From assembly GCA_029237695.1 (NCBI GenBank), contig CM055265.1, forward strand, positions 69,909,903 through 69,973,902: a stretch of 64,000 nt of DNA, read 5' to 3'. The translations under genes were made by a program, and so were the position numbers. Positions 35,191 to 46,912 of the stretch are shown here, in pieces. Numbering within the stretch: position 1 is the first letter of the stretch; the number at the start of each line of letters is the position of its first letter. Source of the stretch: Conchocele bisecta. Taxonomy: Eukaryota > Mollusca > Bivalvia > Lucinida > Thyasiridae. The notes under the pieces are model-generated. The model saw only the letters and a program-made list of their open reading frames with translations. It was not told where the DNA came from and ran no database searches.

Positions 35191-35568
35191 ATGTTAGTAG
35201 ACGAGATTTATTTTGCTCTGCTCGATGTAGGCTACACGGCCCTTAAATACTGTTTAGCTGGCGCAAAGGGTCTGATCAGTCTGGCCCAAGACTCTCTAGA
35301 GACGTGGCGCGAGGACGAAAAAGCGGCCACCCTTTTCGCAAAACGGATATTGGATTCCTCCGAGTTAGATTCCTCTGAGTTAGATTCCTCCGAGTTCCCG
35401 CTCCTGTTCCAATTCGTGAATTGAGGGAACTTAACCGGCAGCTGCAGCGAAACTTCCAACAACGGTTTATTATTGACGGTGCAGTTGTCGAACGATCTGG
35501 CGAGGACATGTTGGAGAATGTTCGACCTACTAGAATACCTCGCATACGATGGACACGCGCAATCTTAA
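35191..35568 (+). pseudogene. Small Maverick protein of unknown function, right copy
   Basis: ATG at 35191. A 15-bp unit coding DSSEL is present three times (35356-35400) against once in the left arm. A TGA at 35422-35424 replaces the TGG found in the left copy; beyond it the same frame runs to 35568 and overlaps the integrase start (35549). Confidence 0.6.
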
Positions 35569-36564
35569 TACCAAACTATCGGTTCGCCTAGCGCGCAAGC
35601 TAGCGAACACATACTACAGCCCTCGCGGCTACTGGAAGGGACTCGCGGCCATCAAGAACCTCACGGCGGCGACCAAGGTTTCCGAAAACGCCGCCAAGGA
35701 ATAGCTCAAGAAGCAGGCCCTCTGGCAGATCTATTTTCCCGCGCCTCACAATATTCCGCGGCCGAAATTCGACGTGCCGGTGCCAAACGAAGTCCACCAA
35801 GCTGACCTCCTGTTTCTCCCTCACGATCGCGTCGGTCGCAAGACGTACAAGTACGCACTGACAATCGTTGACGTAGCGAGTCGGTATAAGGGGGCTGAGC
35901 CGCTGGCCACTAAGAAGTCTAAGGAGGTGGCCGAGGCTCTTTCCCGAACATATAAGAGGAGTCCTCTCAATTGGCCGAATCTTCTCCAGGTCGATCCCGG
36001 CCGAGAGTTCATGACGGCGGTCTCTCATCTATTGGCTAAACACGACGTTTCTGTTAGACGCGGCCGCGTCGACATCCCCACCGGGACCAGGGGATCGTGA
36101 AGCGGTTCAATCGAACCCTGGCTGAGAGACTGTACGGTCACCAATATGCCAAAGAGCTTGCAGACCCTCGTCCACGATCGACCGAGTGGTGGGTGACCAG
36201 GCTGCCCTCCGTGGTCTCTGCACTGAACGGCGAGGTGACCAGATTGATCGGTAAGAAGCCCGTAGATGCCATGAAGTCTAAAAAGGTGTCGCATAAACCA
36301 TCCGCCGTCTCGCTCGGGCGACCCGTTGGTTTAGCGGATGACGTCCGATACCTCTATCAACCAGGAGAGCTCGAAAGTGGTCGCCGCCGCGCGACTGATC
36401 CCGTGTGGTCTCTCAATGTATATCATCTGGATCGATCTATTACCAAACCCGATGAGCCCGTGCTCTATTATTTGGATGATGGTCCATCGCGCGGGTTTGT
36501 TCGCGAAGAACTTCTTGCGGTGCCTTCTGACACCCAGCTACCCCCAGATCGTCCGTCGTCATAG
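35549..36564 (+). pseudogene. RVE-type integrase, right copy
   Basis: ATG at 35549. TAG at 35702-35704 where the left arm has TGG. The core then runs with HQADLLFL and VDPGREF (two catalytic Asp regions), including the 47 bp lost from the left copy. Two extra bases near 36077 shift the frame before GIVKRFNRTL, where the third catalytic position is Lys (36100-36102), as in the left arm. The C-terminal domain (36097-36564) is open. Confidence 0.85.
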
Positions 36565-36627
36565 TCGGTCAGGCTCTCGTCAGAGTCTTTGGTATTCTCC
36601 CCTTTTTTCAGACTTCTTTTTTTTTGT

Positions 36628-39600
36628 TTACCTATCTATAGGCTCGGTGTGTATACCATCTTCCATCACTCTTCTCTTGTCGTAGTACGCCGACAACCCC
36701 AGTTTACTCTGGGTGTATGTTTTCATTACTCCACCGTTCATACGGAACCCTATATTTTTAGCCACGTCTCTATGGCCTTCCAACGCGTTCTTATATCTAT
36801 CCCAACTCACGCTGTTGGTTCTCTTACTCATTCCCTTAAAGGAATGCTTCAATGCGCCCGGGGTTTCAAGTCTGGTGGGTTGTGCGGCCAGCGCGCGTTG
36901 TTGGTGCCTGGCCGGATGCCACTTGGACTATTCGCTCTCAGCCAGCTTTTCTACGAAGTAACACTTACTGGATAGCGCTATAGCTCTATCTCATTGGAAC
37001 TCCATCTTGAACAGCCCAGGTTCCCTGTTACTCCATTGGTCCCATGCGAGCCACTTTCTCGTATGTAACACGTTGTCTAGGCATCACCAGCGCGTCTAGG
37101 CTTTCATCGTTAGCTGTACTATCCGGCTTAGCACTCACACCTATGTACATGCTGTCCGTATCCATCTGAATTAGTTCAAAGTCCTTTCTCGATACGTAAT
37201 TGTCTCGGAAGTCGTAATAGAACTCTAACATTCTCAGCTTGGCTAGTTTGTACACGGCTATCCCACAGTGGAACGGTCCCTTAACAGCACACTTAGCCTT
37301 CCTACTAGATATCTCATACGCGTCTCCGATCTCTTCCAGATCTTCGAAGAACGCTGAGCGTAGTGCTTTATCCACACAGCTCTCACTGTTAGTGTATGTA
37401 GTGTTAAGGTGTCTCTCTGGTGCCTCAATCATCTTACCACAACACGAATTACCAACAAACTTCATTATTTCAGCTACCGGCTTCTTCGATTCATCTACGT
37501 CTCCGGTCCTCCTAGCCGCAGTCACCTCTTCGACAAACCACGCGAAGGGTTTTCCAGCTTCGTAGTCTAGCATCATGTGGAGGCCTGTTATCACTAGCCC
37601 GTGCTCCAGATAGCACTTCAACAGTGGGGCGTACAACAGCATCTTTTTTTCCGTCTCCTCGATTCCTGCCTGTGCTTTTCAGATACTGGAGCATGTGTCT
37701 GGAACCTCTTCCTCTTCAACTACATCTCTTCAAACTTTTCTCTCAGGCTCTCGGGGACTTCTATATCCACCTCGGCGAACCAGAACCAGTAATCGCTTCC
37801 CCTGTGTACCCGTTGGCAGAACTTGATATTTTGGTTATGGGGTGTCTTATTGTGGTGCATAGTTTCCTTACCGCACGGCATCTCTTTGTTGATGCGTGAC
37901 ACGGTTTCCCTTCACCCTTACTGTTTGGGCGTATCTTAGAAACACCTGCCTCGGCGTATCTGGTGAACACGATAGACGGTCCTCCGACTAGAGCTCCCTG
38001 TAACATCTCGTACGTCTCTTTCTCTGGGGCGTACATCTGGCCAGTCTTCGGTCCGGATCCAGCTTTTCCCGGGATACCAGCACTGGTACGGGTACAGTGT
38101 GGTGGGACATCCTGTCTTAATCTTAGCGCCGGTTCTGTTATACTTACACTCCCACATTATCACTAGGTTAAATCCTGCGTTACGGATCTCTTTATCCCGC
38201 TTGTTGCTGGTGCGAAACTCGTGGGATCTCGCCGGTTGATGTTTCGGACAACCGTGTCAGAAACACCCGTGATACTGGTACACCGTGTTATTTTCCTTGC
38301 AGTATCCATCTACTGGAGATCCACAGATCCACGTCTCCCCGCCGTGCCCACACTGCTCGTGGTGGATGTGCACGTTCTCCTCACTCTCAACAGAGGCCAT
38401 CCAATCAAGTGCCCCTAGGCTTCCAGAGCTCTTTGGGTAGAAGGCCTTCTCGAACGCGGAGCGAAGGCGCTCGAGAACTTTCCCTTCGCATACGGCGTGT
38501 GTCTCGCCCTTCATGCACTTGGGTCCGTGCCGAGTAACGTTACTAGCCTTCGTGAACCTCTGTTTGCAAGTGTTGCAGGCGTACTTTTTCGACAGACCTT
38601 TTAGGTTGGTTATCAGGAACGCGTGGTTTTTGTAGATGCCTATCGTCATATGCTTCGTACCTACCTCCTCATAGTGTGCTGGGGCCTTCCTCAACCACCA
38701 GATTCCTTTCTCGGTTGGCTGATATACTTCTATACCCACCTTAAACCTCTCCTCAACCTTTTTCGGCTCGTCTAGCGGAATAGGCCCATGCTCTCTCTTA
38801 CCGAAATACGTAGCACTCATCTCTCCGGCTTGGGCGGTACACTTGTCTGCTCGCGCCCCGCCGTGAATGGCCAGGCACCTGAATAGACACAGCTCATCAT
38901 TGCATTTGTCTAACGAGTACATACCTTTCTTATTCCTCAACCAGTCTGGGAGAGGTCCACCAGCCGCGTGTTTGGAAGTCAGCCCGAGATCTACTCCTCG
39001 TGTTCCCTGCACTAGTTTTATAAAAACCTGCTCCCACCTCACGAACGTCCATTTTGTGTTGGGTCTCTCGACTTTATCTATATCCATCCGCTTTCTCTCG
39101 TTATCTTTCGCCCATTTCTCTACTTCACCTAAGGAGTCCATCCACCTACTCCCCACAAGATTCTTATTAAATATTATCGTCTTTGCCCGACCTCGGTAAT
39201 CTTTTTCCTCAATGTGTTGTAGTTTGTCGGAGTACGAATATATTAGGTGGAAGTTTGTTGTCAGATGAGAAGTTAATTTCCCTACTATCCTATTAGGTAT
39301 TTCCTTTTCTACGTGCGTCCTAAATGAGAACGTGAACGTGCGTCTACCCTGCTCGACTTTCTCCATCTCTTCGTATCTAACCCCTAGAACAGCCTCGCCC
39401 TCGTCAGCTATCGCGTGTAGGAGGGCGGTTTTAAGTTTATGCTTTGGTTTAACTACGGCGGGTGAAGCCGACAGGGCGACCGTTCTCAGTTCAATTATAT
39501 TCTCTACTTGTAGTCGTTTTCCTATATGAGTGGTTAACTCCTGAGACCCCAAGACGGCATTTGTGAAGGCACCTCTGGAGTATGCCCTACCTACTCGACG

Positions 39601-39738
39601 TGTAAACGCCTCATTCTTTGTGGCGTTTATCAGCTTATTTAACCCAGGAACGCGCAGACGGTTGATATAGACAATGCCAAGAGATTTAGCCTCGGCTCTC
39701 AACGTTTCAATCTGAACCTGATTAATTGTGGTAGGAAT
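36628..39738 (-). pseudogene. Protein-primed family B DNA polymerase, right copy
   Basis: The open N-terminal frame runs from about 39738 to 38257 with no in-frame ATG upstream of RAEAKSLGIVYIN; the first usable start codon is unclear. It holds the zinc-finger-like segment and the YHGCF motif, then the same TGA (38257-38259) as the left arm. About 840 bp (280 codons) covering the exonuclease motifs are missing at 38080. The palm (37028-37642) has GNSCCGK and an intact DTDSMY. An 11-bp deletion near 37055 shifts the frame after it, and the shared TAG lies at 36928-36930. The C-terminal piece is 36628-36852. Confidence 0.88.
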
Positions 39739-39902
39739 TTTTTTATATCAGTATATTTTGGTATATATACTTTGGTATATAACCTATGAGATTTATCTGT
39801 TCAATTGGGTGTCACAATTACATAAGGTTGTAACAGTTGTCATATTTATCGGAAAATAATCGATAATACAACCCAATTGAACATACCTTTCTTTATGTAT
39901 AA
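39739..39902. promoter_or_regulatory. Divergent control region with 12-bp inverted repeat
   Basis: Between the polymerase (reverse) and the zinc-finger gene (forward). It has two TTTGGTATAT units giving TATA-like sequence (39752-39780). A perfect 12-base inverted repeat, GTTCAATTGGGT (39799-39810) and ACCCAATTGAAC (39871-39882), is separated by 60 bases that contain AATCGATAAT. A likely two-way promoter with an operator-like site. Confidence 0.5.
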
Positions 39903-40205
39903 ATGGAGTGTGTTACATGTTGTAAAACTTTTGCACGACCAGCCAACCTGCGAAGGCATCTAGCAAAGAAAGATACTTGTGCCGCCCCATAATGGCAATT
40001 CCCCAGATGCCCTTGTAAATTCGTTAGTGCCCAGACTCTTTGTAGACATAAGCAACTGCGCTGCCAGGTGGCTAAAGGTGAACGTGGTAGACTAGAGCTG
40101 GTAGAATTAGTTGCTGATCTACGGAATAAATAAGCTATATTGGAGGAGGAAAATGCGGTGTTGGAATATAAACTATCACGCGCGGACGCGCCGTCTCTTA
40201 CTTGA
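39903..40205 (+). pseudogene. Small zinc-finger/coiled-coil protein of the Maverick element
   Basis: A 101-codon frame from ATG 39903 to TGA 40203-40205, interrupted by TAA at 39990-39992 and 40131-40133. The first finger is CVTCCKTFARPANLRRHL followed by a Cys; the second has CPC...H...C spacing; a charged Leu/Glu coiled coil follows. It resembles the finger in the polymerase N-terminus. A DNA-binding regulator is plausible. The left-arm counterpart, if any, lies outside the window. Confidence 0.6.
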
Positions 40206-40492
40206 AATATATTTTTTTAGAGGTGTTTTCCTCGTTTTTCTATAGATTATAGAGCGGGTATCATTTTGACTACCTTTATACTTTTTTTTCAAAAATATCA
40301 ATCTCCAATCTTATTGGGACTACAAGACCACTTGTTCTCATTCAATACCACCACCAACCTTTTGTTGGTGGTGTGAGCTACAATACCGCTCAATAACGAC
40401 ACAATGTTTGCTGGTATCATTTTGACTCCCTCTATGCTACTCACCGATTTGACCAAATGGTTCTTCAGATTTCAGCAAAGTCCTAGAACTTT
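40206..40492. other. Non-coding DNA at the outer side of the right Maverick copy
   Basis: Contains a direct repeat, GGTATCATTTTGACT, at about 40258 and 40413, and a hairpin CCACCACCAACC...GGTTGGTGGTGG-like (40350-40372). The outer end of the element is probably in this stretch but no terminal repeat partner was found. Confidence 0.35.
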
Positions 40493-40610
40493 ATTTATCC
40501 GTCAACACAGTGCGTATGTGCCGTGAAACACGGTGCCGTGAAACATTTTTGATATCCAGTCAATGCTATTTTTGCATTTTACAGCCATTTGTAGGTGTTG
40601 ACGGGATAAA
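40493..40610. mobile_element. TTTATCCCGTCAACAC MITE, copy 1
   Basis: Inverted ends TTTATC(C)CGTCAACAC ... GTGTTGACGGGATAAA, core GCCGTGAAACACGGTGCCG. Other copies at 50242 and 52330. Confidence 0.75.
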
Positions 40611-40612
40611 TA

Positions 40613-40787
40613 GAATAGTAGGTTAGTGCCGTGAATGGGAAAAAATATCTGGCGCGGCAAGGAAACGGGATGTGCTCGGCAGAGACGGTTCAAATGGTGG
40701 TCACTACATATACTTCTGATGAGAAATAAAGAAAGTATTGAGCCTTGCCAGATATGTTTCCCATTCACGGCACTAACCTACTATTCC
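40613..40787. mobile_element. GAATAGTAGGTTAGTGCCG MITE, copy 1
   Basis: Inverted ends GAATAGTAGGTTAGTGCCGT ... CGGCACTAACCTACTATTC. Sits right beside the previous MITE, the same pairing as near 50.1 kb and 52.5 kb. Confidence 0.75.
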
Positions 40788-40969
40788 CTATGACTGCACC
40801 TCGTATTGTACGAGGTGAAACATAGTTCCGGCACTGACCAATATGAACTCACGAGACGTCGATATGGAAAAATATATTGGCGGCTTGCGTTCCGTGTATC
40901 AATGGGAAACGTGCATACGTTATGTATAATAATAATGATATATGGTATACTGTATTTATTTCGTTGCAG

Positions 40970-41229
40970 GATGTGCGACGTACGGCACTGACTACACGCA
41001 GACGGAGGGCTGGTATTTATATGGCTACATTCTCGCCACGGTTGACGCTTTCGGCGTCGCCTCCGTGGACTACTGTCAGACGGAGTGTCAGGAAACGGCC
41101 ACCTGCGTGTCGTTCGACTACGACTGGTTCACTCAAATGTGTTATTTATCCGCCGTGTCCATGCTGAGGCATGAACTCGATTGGCAGCCGTCTTTCTTTA
41201 TGAATTATTATCAACGAAACTGTGCTTAA
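40970..41229 (+). CDS. Probable host exon coding a PAN/apple-like domain
   Basis: A polypyrimidine-like stretch ending TTTCGTTGCAG (acceptor AG at 40968-40969) opens a frame to the TAA at 41227. It reads CATYGTDYTQTEGWYLYGY with later VDYCQTECQETATCVSFDYD and QMCYLS. The cysteine spacing (YC..EC....TC..F.Y......C) fits a PAN/apple fold used for protein or sugar binding in secreted proteins. The stop makes it a last exon. No upstream exon recognised. Confidence 0.5.
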
Positions 41230-41452
41230 CTCATTGGACTGTAAGACACATGCGCAGTGTCAGGACACGCCCACTTGCGTGTCGTGCGACTACGACGTCT
41301 TTACCGACGTCTGTTATGTTAGCTTCGGTGTTTTTGTTCCGTGTGTACACATGGCGTTTTGGTTTGACCAGCGTTTGGCTCACGTTTGCACCATATGTAC
41401 GTTTGCCAGGGCCCGGTTGCTCAAAACCTCAGTTAGCTTAACGGACTGTTAA
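41230..41452 (+). pseudogene. Second, partial PAN/apple-like unit
   Basis: The frame 41222-41452 repeats the domain: DTPTCVSCDYDVFTDVCYVS against ETATCVSFDYDWFTQMCYLS upstream. It lacks the N-terminal third and runs into a hairpin repeat. A tandem exon duplication, apparently decayed. Confidence 0.45.
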
Positions 41453-41515
41453 ATCCTTAACACTGTAAGGATCTAACAGTCCGTTAAGTTAACAGAGTTT
41501 TTGAGCAACTGGTCC
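41410..41515. repeat. Hairpin MITE (GGTTGCTCAAAA ... TTTTGAGCAAC)
   Basis: Near-complete inverted repeat with arms containing TTAACGGACTGTTA and TAACAGTCCGTTAA. Confidence 0.7.
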
Positions 41516-41584
41516 AGAAAAGTATTTTGTGGCTTATCTGTGTTTCCCCGTTTTATTTTCACTGCGCATGGTCAGTGATACAAA

Positions 41585-41732
41585 CGCGATGAAACGCACA
41601 TGCAGCCTATGCTCAATAAATGTAAAATCAATAATTGTTCACAAGAAAAAGTCGTTAATGTGAAATTTACAGACTATCATAATTTTGCACTCACGAACAT
41701 TTTAATCGTACGAAGTTTAGTGAAACGGCCTG
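41585..41732. repeat. Truncated GTTTCACTAAAC MITE
   Basis: Only the 3' half remains: CAGCCTATGCTCAATAAATG then ...CGTACGAAGTTTAGTGAAACGG. Confidence 0.65.
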
Positions 41733-41779
41733 CTGGTTTACATGTAGTCAAGGTATCCTATTCCTGACCGATTTACTGT

Positions 41780-42260
41780 CAAATTGTCCATTGCTGAAAC
41801 TGATTTATTCTAAGTATGCTTTACCAGGACTATTTACGGTCAGAGTACCCACTACCTGACTTGACTGGTTTACGGTCAAATTATTCATCGTCTGACTGGC
41901 TTACGGTCAGATTATTTATTGTCTGACTGGTTTTATTCATTGTCTGACTAGTTTACCGTCATATACGTCAGATTTATTTCATTGCCCGGGCTGGTTTACA
42001 GTCAATTATCCATTGCCCGGACTGGCTTACAGTCAGATTATCCTTTACCAGGACTATTTACAATGAAGATATCAACTGCCTATCTGGTTTGCGGTCACAC
42101 TTCCATTGTCCGACTGGTTTACAGTCACATTATCCATTATCGTACTGGTTTACGGTCAAATTATCTTTTGTCTGACTTGTTTACGGTTCGACTGATTTAA
42201 AGTCAAATGATTCATTGCCCGGACTGATGTACAGTTACATGTGCATTATATGTTGCCAGG
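41780..42260. repeat. Degenerate minisatellite (CTGACTGGTTTACGGTCA)
   Basis: More than ten diverged units of about 30-40 bp with core CTGACTGGTTTACGGTCA...ATTATTCATTG. Confidence 0.8.
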
Positions 42261-42945
42261 AATGGTGTTCAGTTAAATGATCAATTGCCTGGCTTGTTCC
42301 TGCAGTCACGTGTCGGTGAAACAAGAACAGATATACTGTCTGTTTCACGAAACCTGCCCAAATGTTACGTCCATATAAACAATGAAAAAAACAATTTATT
42401 TTTTTCGATAATATTAAATTTTATCAAAATTTAAGAATGAGCCTTCTTTTTATTTCGTGAAAGTTGGTCAAATATTGATTTTATTACTGAAAAATGATTT
42501 GTCTATGGGAATTTAACATGGGGGTAAGGAGTCAAAAAACGAAAAAAAATTGACTCCGAAACCTGGCTAGACATCTTGGAAATGATCTTACTAAGAAAAC
42601 AAAAGGAATGGTGTTCAGTTAAATTATCAATTGCCTGGCTTGTTCCTGCAGTCACTGTAGTGAAAGGCATTCACTTTTCGGTGACACAAGAACAGATATA
42701 CTGTCTGTTTCACGAAACCTGCCCAAATGTTAAGGCCACAAAAACAATATTTTGTTCGATAATATTAAATTTTATCAAAATTTAAGAATGAGCCTTCTTT
42801 TTATTTCGTGAAAGTTGGTCAAATATTGATTTTATTACGAAAAATTGATTTGTCTATGGGAATTTAACATGGGGGAAAGGAGTCAAAAAACGAAAAAACT
42901 GGCTAGACAGCTTCGAAATGATCTTACTAAGAAAACAAAAGTTAA
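42257..42945. repeat. ~348-bp tandem duplication
   Basis: AGGAATGGTGTTCAGTTAAA begins at about 42258 and again at about 42606, and the sequence that follows (TTCACGAAACCTGCCCAAATG, then GAATGAGCCTTCTTTTTATT) is repeated too. Confidence 0.8.
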
Positions 42946-43215
42946 ATTTTGAAAATCGGTCCAGTATTTCTGAAATTCTAAAAAAAATCCCCATGTTAAA
43001 TACCCATAGACATCTTCACTCTGTGAAGATGTCTATGGGGATTTAACATGGGGAAATTGTTTTTTCGCAATAAAATCAATAGTTGACCAAATTTCACGAA
43101 ATACAAAGAAGGCTCATTCTTAAATTTTGCTAAAACTAAATATTATCGAAAAAAATACAGTTTTGCATTGTTAATATAGCCGTAAGATTTCGACAGCTTT
43201 CGTGAAACAGACTGT
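42335..43215. mobile_element. Foldback element with CTGTCTGTTTCACGAAA ends
   Basis: The left end CTGTCTGTTTCACGAAACCTG and right end TTTCGTGAAACAGACTGTAG are inverted; inner arms share GTTGGTCAAATATTGATTTT. A related family (ATGGGAATTTAACATGGGG) recurs at 45360-46260. Confidence 0.6.
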
Positions 43216-43348
43216 AGTGTTTGTGTCTCCGCTTCTAGGACATATGGAACCGTGTTTACTGCATGTGTATGTAATAGTTACTGCCCTATTTGATGTGTTC
43301 ATGTGTTTGAACAACTTACATGTGCCCATGGAACACCTAGCCGCTAGT

Positions 43349-43533
43349 CAGGGATTCCGCTGGCGATCGCCACTTTCGCAATTGGCGATAAAAATAAACA
43401 ATCGGCGATAAAAAATGGCGATAAAAATTACAATTTTCGAAAAAAAATAATAAAAAATTGTAATTTTTAATCGCCAATTCATTTTTTTTTTGAAGTGGCG
43501 ATTTTTCTATTATTTTCCCCAGCGGAATCCCTG
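43349..43533. mobile_element. CAGGGATTCCGCTGG MITE, copy 1
   Basis: Ends CAGGGATTCCGC ... GCGGAATCCCTG; body made of GCGATAAAAAT and CGCCAATT units. A second full copy at 60826-60969; a fragment at 44508-44560. Confidence 0.75.
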
Positions 43534-44149
43534 CATGTGCATATGTAGGTTGTTTAAACACATGAAGACCTCACTTAGGGCAGTAACTGACTTACACATC
43601 AACTTACCGACTACCGTTAGCTAGTATTCAGAGGAAAGTTGCATTTGACATTAAAGGAACTGTCTCTACAGTTATGACAGCCGATCAACAACATCCATGT
43701 ACGCATGCTGCCAGTGGGAGTATACGTGTCCCATTTACATATTTCTCATTATTATTTGTGTTTGATGTCTGACGTATACTGTTTCGTGCCCAGGTTTGTC
43801 TACAGAGGTGTTCAAATTGCTTACCAACCTCTGACAAACAATAGAGTCGATGTGTAAGAATATATGACTGTTATTGGCGAACATGGGCTTTTGACATTTG
43901 AAGGGGTCAGTGGGAAACTGGGGCCTACTCTCTCATGGGGTTAGCCCCCTTTTTCCACTGCCCCATCCTCCCTTCATTTATGGTAGGTCTAGTTTCCGAT
44001 CTTTGGCACACATCTCAAGTCTGATCATGCAATATGATATACTTTTGTTTTAGAATCATGCCGGGTTTGTCATTCGCTGAATGGCAGACCATGATCAGAT
44101 AGGGTGGATGTACATGTAGACCAGGGTCTACACTGGGCGCAAAGTACAG
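43534..44149. other. No gene recognised
   Basis: About 600 bases without a supported ORF, repeat or hairpin. Nothing further seen. Confidence 0.5.
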
Positions 44150-44221
44150 TACAATGGAACCTCTCCAAACCGGACACACTGGGATGCCCCAGGGTGTCTG
44201 GTTTAGAGAGGTTCCACTGTA
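44150..44221. mobile_element. Pogo/Tigger-like hairpin, copy 1
   Basis: TACAATGGAACCTCTCC ... GGTTTAGAGAGGTTCCACTGTA, a short palindromic relic of Tc1/mariner-type ends with TA at both borders. A lone end lies at 44347-44373. Confidence 0.65.
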
Positions 44222-44605
44222 ATTCTGGTATATGAGTGCTGAAATTCATATGTGTATTCACTGCGATCATGAACAGGCATTACCAATATAAGTACAGTAA
44301 TGTTAAAGCTACCAAAATATAACAAACGGACGCGGTCTTGCCGCAGTATCCGTTTTAGAGAGGTTTTACTGTACATCTAGCTCAATTTCTCCAGTCACAG
44401 TCATGCAAGCACATGTAACGAGCGAATTGTGGCAGTGTAATATTTGCCAGTGTAAATAGGTGTATTCCACTCCAACAGCGTCGTCAGTGGAGATTCGATG
44501 GGTTCATACGAACCGCTGGCGATCGCCACTTTCGCAATTGGCGATAAAAATAAACAAGTCACGTAAACCGGAGCAGTTGACGTCAATTTCTAGAAACAAC
44601 ATGTT

Positions 44606-44914
44606 CAGTAGCCTATTTCATCAACATTGCAAAGTATACTTTACTAGCAAAGTATACTTTGAGGGAGTAATCATTTATTTTTCCTGAAATGCATTATTTC
44701 ATATAGAACTAACAAATGAATATATTTCATGATTAAAAGTATGCAGAATTATTATACTGAATTTATTACATTATCACAGCCAAATTGGCTGTGATAATGT
44801 AATCAATTCAGTATAATAAAAATGAATAAATTTATCATAAAATTGAAAATTTCTCCCTCAAAGTATACTTTGCTGCTAAAGCATACTTTGCAATGTTGAT
44901 GAAATAGGCTACAG
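44606..44914. mobile_element. Nested palindromic MITE (TAGCCTATTTCATCAACATTG)
   Basis: Outer arms TAGCCTATTTCATCAACATTG ... CAATGTTGATGAAATAGGCTA. An inner palindrome (44745-44815) is centred on CAGCCAAATTGGCTG. A fragment of the same family is at 49885-49920. Confidence 0.75.
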
Positions 44915-45359
44915 ATGTTTTAATAATAGTGATGCGTTTTGTAGCCATTGGAGCTTATTGAATTACTAATTGGAGCTCGTGGACACACGTAAACGTCAGC
45001 AGTGCAATTTTGATGACGCCAAGGACAATCCGTGACGTCGGACCCCTTACAAATTGCAGTTGCTTCATAGTTGAAAGTCGAAACCCCTTTTCAAATAATG
45101 CTGGTGACGCACATGAGCTCAGTCGTGCAACACGACCAGAATCTATACCGTTGGCTGGAAGCATGGCGGGTCTTTTACTAACGAACGGTGGACAGCACAG
45201 ACCCCCATGCGACGTATGTATAAGTCTTTGGGTATATTATGCTCCCGCTGTCTGTTCCACGTTTTGCTGCCGACGAACATTTGGCCATTAAACACATTAA
45301 ATCTAAAAAAAATTAAAAGTAAGTACTTTTTCATCAATAACAAAAAAGTCACCCTCCCT

Positions 45360-46260
45360 AAAAAAAATGATTGATTTTATTGCGAAAAAACTATTTTCCT
45401 ATGGGAATTTAACATGGGGAGTCAATTTCCAAATGTTTACGTTTGTTGATCCTTTAGTATCAAAAAAAGAAAAAAAATGGAAATTGACTCTGAAAACGGG
45501 CGAGATAACTTGCAAATGATGTAACTAAGAAAATAAAAGTTAGGTTTTGAAAATATTTCGCAATAAAATCAATATTTGATTGAATTTCATGAAATAATTT
45601 TGTTTGGGGCGGGTGACTTTTTTGTTATTGATAAAAAAGTACTTACTTTTAAATATTTTTTAAATTTAATGTGTTTAATAGCCAAAAGTTCGTCGGCAGC
45701 AAAACGTGGAACAGACAGTAGTGTTGTTGCAACTACTGTCTGTTTCTACGGAGCCCCGCAGGGTACATGCACTTTTTTTTAAATTAATTTGTTCCCTCAA
45801 TTTAACAATTTAACGAATTAATAACAAAAAAAAAATCTGCGTCCCCTGCGGTGCGGGGCTCCGTATGTTTCACATTGTTCTGCCGTCGAACTTTTGACTA
45901 TTAAACACATTATTTCTAAAAAATATTTAAATGTATGTACTTTTTCATCAATAACAAAAACGTCACCATCCCCTTTGTTTTATTCGATGGAATTGCATCA
46001 AATATTGATTTTATTCCAATCGGAATTTAACAGGGGGGCTAAATTAGATTTAAAAAAATAAACTTGGAAATTGCGGATCGATTTTTAAAATTTAACTTTT
46101 GTTTTCTTAGTTACCTCATTTCCAAGTTATAGGTTTCGGAGTCGATTTCCATTTTTGTTTCGATTTTCGACCCTACTCCTCACCCTCCTCCATTTAGCCC
46201 CATTTTAAATTCCCATAGAGAAATTATTTCTGTTTCGCAATAAAATCAATACTTTATGGA
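45360..46260. repeat. Inverted copies of the AATTTAACATGGGG family
   Basis: TTGATTTTATTGCGAAAAAA with TATGGGAATTTAACATGGGG appears near 45370 and again in inverted and altered form to 46250. Confidence 0.55.
45741..45872. repeat. GGAGCCCCGC foldback
   Basis: ACGGAGCCCCGCAGGG ... CCTGCGGTGCGGGGCTCCGT, arms separated by T- and A-rich sequence. Confidence 0.65.
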
Positions 46261-46460
46261 ACTTCATACAATAGAACTATTTGGGGAGGGTGGCTGTTCG
46301 TTATTGATGAAACATATTTACATTTAACTATTTTTTTTAGAATAATATAATGTGTTTAATAGCTAAACGTTCGTCGGCAGAAAAATCTAGAACAGACAGT
46401 ATTCTAGTCTCACTTCACATTTACATTTATGCAAACTACAGCGTTTACGCAAACTAAACT

Positions 46461-46912
46461 ACGGAGCCTCGCAGGGGACGTAGAATTCTATTTTTAATTA
46501 ATTCGTTCCCACGAAATAACAATTCGTTCCCACGAAATAAAAATTCGCTCCCACGAAATAAAAATTCGTTCCCTCAATTTAACAATTCGTTCCCACGAAT
46601 TAACAATTCGTTCTCACGAATTAGCAATTCGTTCCATCAATTTAACCATTCGTTCCCACGAAATAACAATTCGTTCCCACGGGAACGAATTGTTAATTCG
46701 TGGGAACGAATTGTTATATCGTGGGAACGAATTGTTAAATTGAGGTTACGAATTGTCATTTCGTGGGAACGAATTTTTTATTCGAGGTAAAGAATTGTTA
46801 ATTCATGGGAACGAATTGCTAATTCGAGGAAACGAATTGTTAAATTAAGGGACCGAATTGTTATTTCGTGGGAACGAATTAATAAAAAAAAATCCATGTC
46901 CCCTGCGCGCTA
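46461..46912. repeat. AATTCGTTCCCACG foldback array 1
   Basis: About nine units of a ~21-bp repeat (AATTCGTTCCCACGAAATAAC) run up to a central TTCCCACGGGAACG, then invert for a similar number. Outer ends carry GGAGCCTCGCAGGGGACG and CCCCTGCG. Confidence 0.85.
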
